From NCBI GenBank assembly GCA_027625915.1, contig JANTQA010000023.1, positions 4,836,001-4,900,000 of the forward strand: a stretch of DNA of 64,000 nt. The letters are read 5' to 3'. Made by a program: the position numbers and the translations under genes. The stretch's first letter is position 1. Each line of letters begins with the position of its first letter. The notes below the pieces were generated by a model. The model saw only the letters and a list, made by a program, of their open reading frames with translations. It did no database searches and was not told the origin of the DNA. Positions 23,840-41,686 of this stretch are shown one piece after another. This stretch comes from Anaeramoeba flamelloides (taxonomy: Eukaryota > Metamonada > Anaeramoebidae).

Positions 23840-25705
23840 ATGCACCAATCATTACCTCCTATTGGTTTGATTCAAGAAGAAGAAGTTAAAAACCCACCAA
23901 TTTTTCAAGGGGAAGCGCGGCGTTGTTCGGAACATAAAAAGAAACTAGAGTTTTATTGCCCGATCTGTCACATGCTTGTGTGCTATAAGTGTGCATTTCA
24001 AAAATGCAAGGATCACTTTAAGCAACTTAAAGAATTAAAGCTAGCAATCGAAGAACATTTCCCAGCGATTGAAGACAAAGAGATCATTGGATCGTTAGAA
24101 TTAGGCAAAGAAATGGCTAATGAAAAAAAAGTCTTAGAGGGCCATTTGAAACAGCTTGAGAAAATTTATAATGAAAGAAAGAAAAGCTTTGATGAAGTGT
24201 GTCCTTTCATTGAAGAAATTCTGAGGAATTCGATAAAAGATTATCACAGTTGTCTCTCTTTTGTTTACAATTCGATAGGCAAAAATTTACAAAATAAATT
24301 AGAGACTAAAGAAAAAATGGATCACAAAGTTAAATGGAAAAATTCCATTTTGGATCTCATTGTCAAAGCCCGGAATGAGGAGGATTATATCACCGTGATT
24401 CAAAATCGTCTAAATTTACAAAATTTAAAAAAACAAATTCTTAAGCACTCGCCAAAAGTCAGTAGAAAAAGCACAAAAAACACAGATTTTAATCAAATCA
24501 AAAAACCAACCAAAAACGAAATTGCAAATGAAAAGGATCAGCTTCAAGAAACGAAAATAACAAAGGAAATCAAAAAAGAAGAACAAGAAAAAATTAAACA
24601 GATAATTGAAAATGAAAACCTAAATGAGCAAAAGGACGAAAACGTTGATGGGGCTAATCAGAAGATGGCTCTAAATAAGAATCCAATAAACTATGAAAAG
24701 TTATTCCCAAAAATAGATCAGAATGGATGGATGGACACTTTCCAAAATTCATTAAAATGGAATGAATTGTTCCTCCAAAATATTTTTAAAATTGAATTGT
24801 ATTCGACGTCTGTGGCAATAAAATCTGAAAACCGTGTAATTATCAAATTCCTTACAAACACAAAGATCGATCCCAATTCAATAATAGTTCTTATTGAAGG
24901 GCCTGAAAAGATCGAATTGACAAAATTTAATAAATCAATAAATAACATTACCAATCAAAAAGAATTAGTGTCCAAATTCCAGGTCAACAAAATGGGGAAA
25001 TATAAAATAAAATTCATAAAAATTGCAAAGATGGTAATTAAACCAGACTTGGTATTTGATACCCATAATGATTCCTTTTCCACTGGCCCGTTCCCATTAA
25101 AGAATATAAAATTAAGTAATCATGATCGAACTATTTCTTTTGTTGGGTTTTCGAAAAAGTGGACTCAAATTTTTGGAAAACAATTATATCTTAACCAAAA
25201 TTCTAGATTTGTTTTTATTATTAATGAAACTTTTTTTAATGAAAAATATTCATTTCTAAAGGTTGGTTTACAACAAGAAGTACATAAAAACGATAACAAT
25301 AACGAGAACGGGAATGTGAATAGGAATTATGATATTTTGAACAATTATAATAGTAAGAAGAATTTAAATGAAAATTTTATAAACTTTTTTAATTATGATG
25401 AAAATGTTGAACAAAACAAAGATAATAACTACACAAATAGAAACGCCATAGTAATAAAAAGATTTTTGTTCCCCCCAACGAACGAAATCCATAATTCAGA
25501 TTTATTTGGAGATCAAAAATTAGCATTTTCAAAATTTGCTTGGAAAAAAAATGATAAAATAGAAATAGTGTTGAATTTTGATAAAAATATTATACAATTT
25601 TATTATAATGATGATCTTGTAATAATAAACCATTTTTACCCAGATACGCCATTGAGATTACTCATTCAAATAAGAAGAAGATCTGAAAAAATCACTTTAT
25701 TATAA
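23840..25705 (+). CDS. TRIM-like protein: B-box, coiled coil, filamin-like and SPRY-like domains (621 aa)
   Basis: Single exon. A B-box zinc finger lies at residues 28-60, with ligands C29, H32, C40, C43, C48, C51, C56 and H59. It is followed by helical, charged sequence typical of TRIM coiled coils (about 60-190) and a Lys/Glu/Asn-rich linker (about 210-290). Residues about 335-410 (RVIIKFLTNTKIDP through NKMGKYKIKFIKI) look like a filamin-type Ig repeat. The C-terminus (about 415-621) has the SPRY/B30.2 pattern: FDTHNDSF, then VGFSKKW, then FAWKKNDKIEIVLNFDKN and IIQFYYND. An Asn-rich insert splits this domain. No RING precedes the B-box, so any ubiquitin-ligase activity would be indirect. 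It more likely acts as a scaffold. Start ATG 23840 follows a T-rich leader. Confidence 0.85.
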   Translation: MHQSLPPIGLIQEEEVKNPPIFQGEARRCSEHKKKLEFYCPICHMLVCYKCAFQKCKDHFKQLKELKLAIEEHFPAIEDKEIIGSLELGKEMANEKKVLEGHLKQLEKIYNERKKSFDEVCPFIEEILRNSIKDYHSCLSFVYNSIGKNLQNKLETKEKMDHKVKWKNSILDLIVKARNEEDYITVIQNRLNLQNLKKQILKHSPKVSRKSTKNTDFNQIKKPTKNEIANEKDQLQETKITKEIKKEEQEKIKQIIENENLNEQKDENVDGANQKMALNKNPINYEKLFPKIDQNGWMDTFQNSLKWNELFLQNIFKIELYSTSVAIKSENRVIIKFLTNTKIDPNSIIVLIEGPEKIELTKFNKSINNITNQKELVSKFQVNKMGKYKIKFIKIAKMVIKPDLVFDTHNDSFSTGPFPLKNIKLSNHDRTISFVGFSKKWTQIFGKQLYLNQNSRFVFIINETFFNEKYSFLKVGLQQEVHKNDNNNENGNVNRNYDILNNYNSKKNLNENFINFFNYDENVEQNKDNNYTNRNAIVIKRFLFPPTNEIHNSDLFGDQKLAFSKFAWKKNDKIEIVLNFDKNIIQFYYNDDLVIINHFYPDTPLRLLIQIRRRSEKITLL

Positions 25706-28621
25706 ATTCAATTTTTTTATTTTTTTTTAATAAAATAACTTTTTTATGTTATTAATTTGTTTGTTAGTTCGTTTTTTTTTTTTTTTTTAAACTGTTTAAT
25801 TATTTATTTTAATATTAAATTCTTTTAGAACCTTTTTTAAAAAACGGAGGAGGGGGGTGGAACAAAAGTTTTTAAAAGTGTCACGGATATTGCTTAAAAG
25901 AGTAAGTCAAACAGTTTGGGAAACACTCTTAAAAGCCTTTCTTACTCACTTTTTTTAAAAATTGCTTTATTTGAAATTTTTATTATGTTTACAAATTCCA
26001 AAAATATCGAAAAATTTAAAATTACGAGAATAGATCCTATTTTATCTCATCTAGGTAACCATAAACTTCAAATAACCACCTTAATATACCCCTTCTCAAC
26101 AAAAAATATCATAACAATCTCTTATCGAACACTAAGGTTGAATAAAAATTTTCATAGGTTTTAGATTTATAAAAAAAAAAAAAAAAAAAGCCCAAGTTCA
26201 TAACAATAACAAATGTATTAAGAACTTACAACCAAGAAAGAAATTTGACCCCCAAAAAATGTTTAGTATGGTGTATTTTTTTAATTAATTTGTAATATTC
26301 AGAGTTTTACATTTTGAATCTTTTTTTGAAAAAAAAACCATTAAGTATTCTTTTTTTGATTACAAGGAATCAAAGGTTTAATTATAATTTCAATAATTAT
26401 TTTGGTCTTATCCCCTTTTTAAAATCGATGTTTTAATCATATTCCCTATAATTCTCAAAATTTAAAAATTAGCAAATACCTAATTAAATATTTTTTTATT
26501 AATCTTTAATTTAATATGTCTGTAATAAAATTAAGCAGTGTTTTTTTCTGATTAATATTTTTCGAAATCTAGCTTCATACTTAATTCAATTAACCAATGT
26601 GATAATTTTTTTAGAATAAAAACACTCTCAATTTTTGAATATCAAAAATATTTTTTGAAATTACTGTGCACTTTTTTACTTTTTTTTCTGAAAAATTGGG
26701 GTTGAGAAAAGTTTGAAATCAAAGAATAAGTTAATGTATTAAATTAGAATGCTTTTCCAGAGAGTTTATCTTTTTAGTTGAACGGTTTTTTTAATTTTAC
26801 CATTTAAAACTAAAAAAAACATTTGAGGACCAAATTAGTGCCTTTTGTGAAAAGAAAATTCCCATAATTTAGAATTTGTTTTAGTAAATGAGTTAAAACA
26901 AGATACTGAATCTATATATATATACATAATTTCAAGTGTGAATTCAATGATTTTGGCAAAAAATGTTTTCAAGAATAAGTTAAATTGAAACTTTATTTAT
27001 TTTTATTTTTTCATTTAGTTTTTTTAATTGTATTAATGGAAAGTATTTGATCAGTTTTCCATTTTTAGTGTTTTTTTGGTTATTAGGGACATATATTAAA
27101 AACCCATGGTAAAAAAATATTTTTTAATTGGAAAAAACAAATAAATTTTCTTTTTTTTTTACAAATATAATAAATCATTTATAGATTGTATTTTTATTAT
27201 AAAGCAAAGATTAATTAAATTTAAATATTTCATAATGAATTCAGTTCTATTACCCATTTTGCATTTTCAATTTTTTTCTTTTCATTTACTCCAAAAATCA
27301 AATTTTTGAAAAGTACACGATTATTTTAGACTGCCCATGTTAATATTATATATGAATTTTCACTGGGAATAAATAGTTATATTTTCAATTTATTTTAATA
27401 TATTCCAAAATTAGAATTAACTTCTTAAATCCCATAAAAATTTTAAACTGAAATATAATCAAAAAACCACATCAAGATAAAACAACTTGGCTTGATTTAA
27501 ATATTCATCTTTAGTAATTTTTATAATCAAAAAAAATATTAATTAAAACCAATACTTTAAAATTAATAAACTATTTTCTAGTCTAAAGGGAACCGAGTTG
27601 TAATGGGAAAATTACATTTGTTTGAAAGTTTAAATCATATTAGAAGAAAAAAATTATTTTGGAAATTTTCAAAATTGAAATTATTTTTTCACATTTGATT
27701 TTTTGATTTTTTTTTTGATTTTTTTTGATGTCCCAATTCTTTTGTATATTTATAATTGATTAAAACATAGCCAGTTACTTTTTAAAACCTGGTTATTCAA
27801 ATATACTATGAATTGTGAAAATGATTTTAGAGAAACGATATTTATTTCTATTGGAATTTTCTTTGGATCTTTACTTGGAGATAAATAATACCCATCACTA
27901 TTATTTTCTTCAATTGGGAACCAAGAATTGGGAATTTTTCTCATTTTTCAGAAAATCAATTGATTTGTTCCTTTATTTTATAAACAGAAATTGATTTTTC
28001 TTTGAAATATATTATTCTAAAATTTTATTATTTACTCTTAAAAGGTTAATTAGAAACAATAATTTATATTCGAAAAAAAGGGTTTATACTTTGATTAAAA
28101 TAAAGTTAAGATTTAGATTATGTAAAAACTTAAAGTCAGTAATTTGTGAATTTAAATTATACCAAAACTACTATCCCAGATCGGAAACCTTCTAAAAAAA
28201 AGCAATTTAAGTTAAAAAAGTTAGAAAATAAATATTTACGAATAAAATAGTAACAATTTCAACTATTTATCAAATTGTAAGTAATCAAAATACCTTTCAT
28301 TTCTTATCACCAGTTAACTGTAAACGTATCCAAATACATATAAAAAATAAGTCACTATCAAATAAATTGATTTTAATATCTTGGATAATACTCTCTTGCC
28401 AATGTAAACAAAAGAAATTATTCGATACAGGGAAACTTTGATCTCTTAATAATAACAATCATAGTTTTTCAATTATGTTTTCATTTGTAAATATAAACTC
28501 GTTACTTCTTTATTAGTACAAAAAGTAAAATAAAAATTGATTACTTGTTTTGTTAAAGGTTTGATAATAACATTGATCATTTTTTCTCATTTATTTTGAA
28601 GGATCGAATCCACACAAATTT
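25706..28621. other. Intergenic region, 2.9 kb
   Basis: AT-rich with homopolymers. An 82-codon frame at 25916-26164 just downstream of the TRIM-like gene has no recognisable features. A possible small exon lies at 27750-27944. No repeat family was assigned with confidence. Confidence 0.5.
27750..27944 (-). CDS. Short hypothetical ORF, 64 aa, possibly one exon
   Basis: ATG-initiated frame reading MRKIPNSWFPIEENNSDGYY and LSPSKDPKKIPIEINIVSLK. Codon and residue use look protein-like compared with the surrounding AT-only DNA. A GTTTTA donor-like site follows NNQ near the 3' end. No family is recognised and no partner exon was found. Confidence 0.3.
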   Translation of the reverse strand: MRKIPNSWFPIEENNSDGYYLSPSKDPKKIPIEINIVSLKSFSQFIVYLNNQVLKSNWLCFNQL

Positions 28622-30010
28622 ATGCTCGAAAGATTAAAAAAACAAATCAATAACGAAGAAATAGCTGACGTCAAATTTCTTGTTGGGAAAGAAGAAACTG
28701 AAATGTATGGCCACAAAAGCATTTTAGCCATTTCGTGTCCGATGTTTAAAACACTCTTTTATTTTGGGAATTGGAAAGAAGTTTCAAGTGGAGAAAGAGC
28801 TGAAGTGAGGATTCCCGATCTTACGAGCGATCATTTTTTAAGCTTATTGGAATACTGTTATATTGGCAAAACAGAATTTACTTTTTCAAATGTGTTTCCT
28901 TTGTTTTATGCCTCTGACAAATTTATGATGCCTGATTTAACATATTTTTGTTTGGACTGGATCTTGAAAAACACAAAAGAATATACGGCATTATCTATAT
29001 TGAATAATGTCATCAAAATAAAACAAACCAGGCTGGCAAAACAAACAATGAGCTATGTTGTTAGGCGTTGTAATGAAATTTTTTCAATTCAGGGCTGTTT
29101 GAATGAATTAGAAGAACAAACCATTAGATTCATTTTCCAATTTAACGAGAACAGCCAAGGTTTAGAAAAAGTAGGAAATGTGGTTGTCCTAAGGCTACAA
29201 GAAAGAGCCCTGTTTGTTTCAAAAAGGGATCCCAAAAAGAGCCTCGTGAAAGAATTACAGAGACTCTTGTCTTTGATCAACTTTGAGATCGACAGTGGTA
29301 CAGAATTCACACCTTTAAATCTCTCAAAATTAGCACCATTCCCAAATTTGAATAAGCCATTAAAAGTGTTGTTGCTTTGTGAATTAGATATAGAGGGTAA
29401 ACTGTTCGTCAATACCTTAAACCAAAGCAAAAGCTCAAAAATGATTTTTAATCAAGTGAGCCTCACGAGTTATAAATTAAATGATACAGAATTCCTCACG
29501 CAACACCAAGCTATTATCGTATTTTTTTCATTAAACTCAAATAGACAGGGAGACAAAACAAAGATCGGTGATTTAATTGCCCACCTAATCAAAAATTATC
29601 ATATGAGCTGTATTTTCTTTGCACCAATGGCATTGATTGTCGAGAACTTGGGCGATTTGTCAATTAAGGGGAGGATTACTGAAAAGGATTTTTTGCCTTT
29701 CGAAAAAGGTAACCTGAGATCATCAAACAATTGGCAATTAAAAAAATCCCCTGAAAATTTTTCTCACCCACTTTTGCCAACGATTGAAAGATTTGAATCA
29801 GAAAAGGTACAAACAGTTCTTAATATTAAAAACTGTATAAATGAAAACGCAAAAATAATTCACAGATACGAAAACGATATATATTTAGTCGCTGAAATGG
29901 ATGCTTATAAATCAAAAATATGTTTTTTCAATTATTACCCGATTGTTTCAAATCAATTAATCGGTAAAGATTTACTTTTTGAAACCATTTATTATATATC
30001 AGAAAAATAG
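28622..30010 (+). CDS. BTB-BACK protein with C-terminal alpha/beta (GATase1/ThuA-like?) domain (462 aa)
   Basis: Single exon. The BTB/POZ domain spans residues about 14-118 (VKFLVGKEETEMYGHKSILA, the usual H-K-x-I-L-A core, then CPMFKTLF). A BACK-like helical segment follows (about 119-195), typical of Cullin-3 adaptors. From about 240 the chain becomes alternating strand/helix: PLKVLLLCELDIEGKLF, HQAIIVFFSLN, IAHLIKNYHMSCIFFAP, then FSHPLLPTIERFES, IYLVAEMDAYKSKICFFNYY and IGKDLLFETIYY. The order 'LLLCE ... AIIVFFS ... IFFAPMAL ... K-CFFNYYPI ... LLFETIYYI' resembles class I glutamine-amidotransferase/ThuA-type folds, where the last strand leads into a final helix. No catalytic Cys-His-Glu set is visible, so it would be a non-enzymatic version. 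The BTB call is firm; the C-terminal fold is inference. Confidence 0.82.
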   Translation: MLERLKKQINNEEIADVKFLVGKEETEMYGHKSILAISCPMFKTLFYFGNWKEVSSGERAEVRIPDLTSDHFLSLLEYCYIGKTEFTFSNVFPLFYASDKFMMPDLTYFCLDWILKNTKEYTALSILNNVIKIKQTRLAKQTMSYVVRRCNEIFSIQGCLNELEEQTIRFIFQFNENSQGLEKVGNVVVLRLQERALFVSKRDPKKSLVKELQRLLSLINFEIDSGTEFTPLNLSKLAPFPNLNKPLKVLLLCELDIEGKLFVNTLNQSKSSKMIFNQVSLTSYKLNDTEFLTQHQAIIVFFSLNSNRQGDKTKIGDLIAHLIKNYHMSCIFFAPMALIVENLGDLSIKGRITEKDFLPFEKGNLRSSNNWQLKKSPENFSHPLLPTIERFESEKVQTVLNIKNCINENAKIIHRYENDIYLVAEMDAYKSKICFFNYYPIVSNQLIGKDLLFETIYYISEK

Positions 30011-30710
30011 CCATTTTTAAAAATAAATTGTGATTGAAATACATTTTATAGCTATCTCTGTTCTCTAATCTGTTCAACACATTGCAATTCCAAAAACTTT
30101 ATAATTATTTTTTTTTGATGTAAAATGTTTAATGAGATTTTAAAATATGTAGACTATTATTTATATCTTCTATAGCCACGATAAACCGAATTAATTTTAA
30201 ATATTTGTTTTTTATATTGTCAAGAAGTAATTTTAAGATAAAGAATTTAAAAATAATTATTTTTGATAGAAATTTTTATAATCAAAATTGTTTAGGTATT
30301 TGAAAAAAAATTCATGAATTTATTTTTTTAATATTTAAATAATTGTACTTTATTTTTGTGATTTTATTATTTTCTAACTTATTTTGCCCAAAAAAAATTT
30401 TTTTTATTTTTTTTTTTATAAAGTTGCCTTTTAAATTTATAAAAAGTTTTAATAATGATATTACATATTTTTTTATTGTTTTAGTTTGGGAAAAAGTTTG
30501 GTTTTTCGTGAATAATGTATGAATTTCTTGTAATGTGTCCATGTCAAATTAAAAAGATGTTTCTTATTTTATTTCGATTCAAGAATGGTTTCTTGTATTT
30601 TCTCTGTTAGATATGTATTTATTAAAAGATAAAATCACAATTGAGTAAAAATTTAGGATTAACTTCAATTAATCTTTATAAAATTAAAATATGGTTTTTA
30701 TATAAGTGTA

Positions 30711-30830
30711 TTGGGCCATACCCAATTTCATAATACTGGACACATTCCGAACCCAGAAGATCAACGAATTGAGGGCTAATCTAGTTAGTGAGATGGAGGA
30801 CTTCTCGCGAACACTTGGTGCTGAATACTT
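30711..30830 (+). pseudogene. Orphan exon-like coding island
   Basis: A sharply GC-richer island reads VYWAIPNFIILDTFRTQKIN and then ELRANLVSEMEDFSRTLGAE on +. It is amphipathic and clearly protein-like, yet has no ATG and ends in AT-rich sequence. AAG precedes it, so it could be an exon with an AAG acceptor. I cannot assign a family or find partner exons. Confidence 0.35.
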
Positions 30831-31189
30831 TTTTAATATTAATTTTTTTTTATAAAAATTACGAAAAAAAACAAACAAAACAAAAGAATAAACAAAAAAT
30901 CTCTACAATTCAATTCATTTTACATAAAATTAGCCCCACCACAGATAAATCTATCACAAAATTCAGTTGTAATTGACTCTAACAGTTAAACAAAATATAT
31001 GAATCAGTTATTTTTTTGAAATTACAAAATATAATCAAAATATTCCAAAACAAAATATTATAACATTCTACAATAATGATCATCAAGAAAATTTTTTATT
31101 TAAGATATATATATCTATAATTACAAATACAAATAAAAAAATAGAAACCACATATATAATTATATGACAGAACTTCTTAATAAAAATTG

Positions 31190-32050
31190 CAAATTTACAA
31201 AAGTAACTATTTTTCAAATTTTATAAATTAAAATATTGACACAATAACTATCAACATAAAAAACCAAAAAATCGAAAGAATTTTTAGTTTTGTTTAAATA
31301 TTTAAAATTTTTTTTTAATAAATCATTATATTTACAATATTTCAGAAATAATTTAACAAAAAAATATTTTTACGAATTATTAAATTTTTTTAAATAATGA
31401 ATTCTATAACAACCAATCTACATTTTGCGACAAATTTAAGAAAGATACTTTGCAACTTTGGAGTCTGAATATTGATAATTCAACCTTTAATTTTGTCCCC
31501 AAATTATGATTTTTATCTGAAATTCTAAAGGGTTTCACTAATAAAATGGATCATTTTTAATTCATAGAATATACAAATAAACTATGTTTCAGTCAAAGGG
31601 ACAAGCATTTATCTCAAATATCAATTATTATTTTATAATTGACCTTTGAAGAATAAATGAAAATTAAGATGAATAATATACATCAAATGATAGTGGGTTC
31701 CCACCTGAAATAAAACTATAAGATTTTTTAAACAATCATTTTTGCTGTTTCAATAACCTTTGAATTACACGTTTTTATAAAGTGAGTACTGATTTTGCAA
31801 TAAAAAAAAACATTTGAAAATAAATTAGGTTATCTAAAAAAACAAAAAAACTTTCTGAAAAAAAATATAAAAAAATGGTTTCAATTCTGAAATTACCAAA
31901 ATATATTTTCTTTTTTTAATATCGATCCCAACCCTTTAGAAGCATATAATTCACTCCATAACAACTGACTAATCGGACTGGAAAATGGTTTAGAACGACT
32001 TTACTAATCGACTTTTTAAAGACATCTGAATAATAGAGTACAATTGTAAT
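31190..32050 (-). mobile_element. Degenerate inverted copy of the TTAA-flanked MITE
   Basis: Reverse complement follows the intact copies: CAACCAATCTACATTTTGCG, AAATTTAAGAAAGATACTTTG and CTGAATATTGATAATTCAAC in order, with an insertion of unrelated DNA after 31570. Both termini are eroded. Confidence 0.55.
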
Positions 32051-33297
32051 TTACATTCAATAAAAACTTTACTTTACCCCCCCCTCCCTCTTGATAGATA
32101 GTAAATCCTCTAATCAAAAAAATCTCTAAAAAATTTAATATAAATCATTTATGAATTTTTTCAAATTTTTCTTTTAAAAAAATTTAAATTAAAACAACTT
32201 TTAAAAACATATTTTTTACTTTCAAAATCAAAACCAACTTACTTTAAAAAACTCAAAACCAATTTAAAAACTTCTTAAAAATACCCCCCCCTTTTTTTTT
32301 TAAAAAAAAAAAACCCACCAATTTATATCTTAAAAAATATTCCAAATATTGTTTTTCAAATATCATAATATCAAAATAAAACAAACAATATTATTTTATC
32401 ACAGAGAACCTCCAGCTTTCTTTTAATTATTCACTTTCATTTTCTTTTTTTTTTTCTTTACAGTATTTTCAACACATTTTTTCACACAAAAAAATATTTT
32501 CCGATCAAATAATAAACTTTTAAATGATGAATGCACAAAAATAAAAAATATAAAACTTGAATTGTTACTGAACAAACAACCACAAAAAATTATCCAATTT
32601 TAACACCTTTTCAATTTTTATTTTATATGTGAATATTGTTACCAAAAATTTTAATAAAATTATAATAAAATCGTAAAAAACCGATTGTAAAATAACTTTT
32701 TACTTTGTTAAAAAATACTATCCTGGCAGAATAAACCTATTAAAAAAATATAGTTCGGTTAATTTCACAACTTTATTACTTTTGTGATTAACAACTAAAA
32801 TGTTACTGATTTTGTTAATCATTCGAGCCAAGTATAACCCATAAGATAGGAGATTAGTATTCCAAAGAAAAATAAATAATTATTTTCCACATGTAATCGT
32901 ATCAATTAGAATAACAAAAAAATGTTTTTTTAATTTGTGAAATATTCTTTTTTCAAATTTATGCTCACACAAGCGTGAATGGTTCACATCAATTTGAAAC
33001 TGTTATGAGATAACCAGTTTATTTTATTAACTTTGTAATTAAACCAATAAAAACTTCTTTATTCAATAAAGTAATCAACTCTGTATTTAAAATTTTTTTA
33101 TTAAATATTTATTTTAATGTGTACTTTTTCAATAAATTTTGAAAATCTCAAAATTTACTTATAATTTTTTGTTAAATATAAAAGAATAAAAAAAGGGGAA
33201 AAAAAATGAAAAAAATTAGATAAAGAATAATCGAAAAAACAAGACAATATTTGTTATTCAATGGTAAATTATTACAAAAAATATAAAAAATAAAAAC

Positions 33298-41088
<7,791 letters not shown>

Positions 41089-41273
41089 TAAATTAAGTAA
41101 CTTGAGTAAATTTTCAAAAAATGAATTTATTTTTATTTGGAAAAGTTCATTTTTCCTCAAACCCTCCGAACGATTTAAATTTGTCATTGGATTCTCACAA
41201 TACGTACCACTGGTTAAAAAATCAAAAAGATAAGTTTTGTGATAATCTAGAAAGTTAAAACATATTACCATTG

Positions 41274-41686
41274 CCGAAAAGAAGTGAAACACGGTTTTTA
41301 ATTGGGAACATTACTGAAAATGAAAAGTAAGATCAATGAAAAAAAGAATAAATAAAGAAATAAATATTGAAAAAATGTAGGACTCAAAACAATAACAGTT
41401 TTTTTAATACTATCTTTTGATCTGGCTTTTTCTTTGATTGATCAATTATTAAAAATATGTACAAAAAATTGAATATTTTTGGGATCTCCAAAACCACATC
41501 AACAATTTCGATAATAAAGTGGATTTAAATTGTATATTTTGGGTTGATTTAAAATAATACCATAGGTTATCATTTGAAGTTAATTGCTTTATTCTTTTTA
41601 TTGATTTTAGCTTTCATTTTCAGTAAGGTTCCCAATTAAAAATCATATTTCACTTTTTTTCGTGTTTCACTTTTTTTCGAAAACGG
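41274..41686. mobile_element. Inverted-repeat MITE (AAGTGAAACACG ends), second copy at 48213-48645
   Basis: Arms of about 65 bp: CCGAAAAGAAGTGAAACACG then TTTTTAATTGGGAAC at the left, and their reverse complement through CACTTTTTTTCGAAAACGG at the right. No coding capacity. It sits where the Rpt5 promoter or 5' leader should be. Confidence 0.75.

Larger units (their letters stand above)
30011..33297. other. Intergenic region between convergent BTB and Rpt5 genes
   Basis: 3.3 kb between two 3' ends. It contains a coding-like island at 30711-30830 and a degenerate, inverted copy of the TTAA element (about 31190-32050). A C-rich run (CCCCCCCTCCC) lies near 32079. No complete gene is seen. Confidence 0.6.

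Noticed and set aside
41089-41292. In-frame N-terminal extension of Rpt5, possibly with a 22 nt mini-intron
   Set aside because: The upstream end overlaps a MITE arm and the peptide does not match Rpt5; ATG at 41088 gives the family length.
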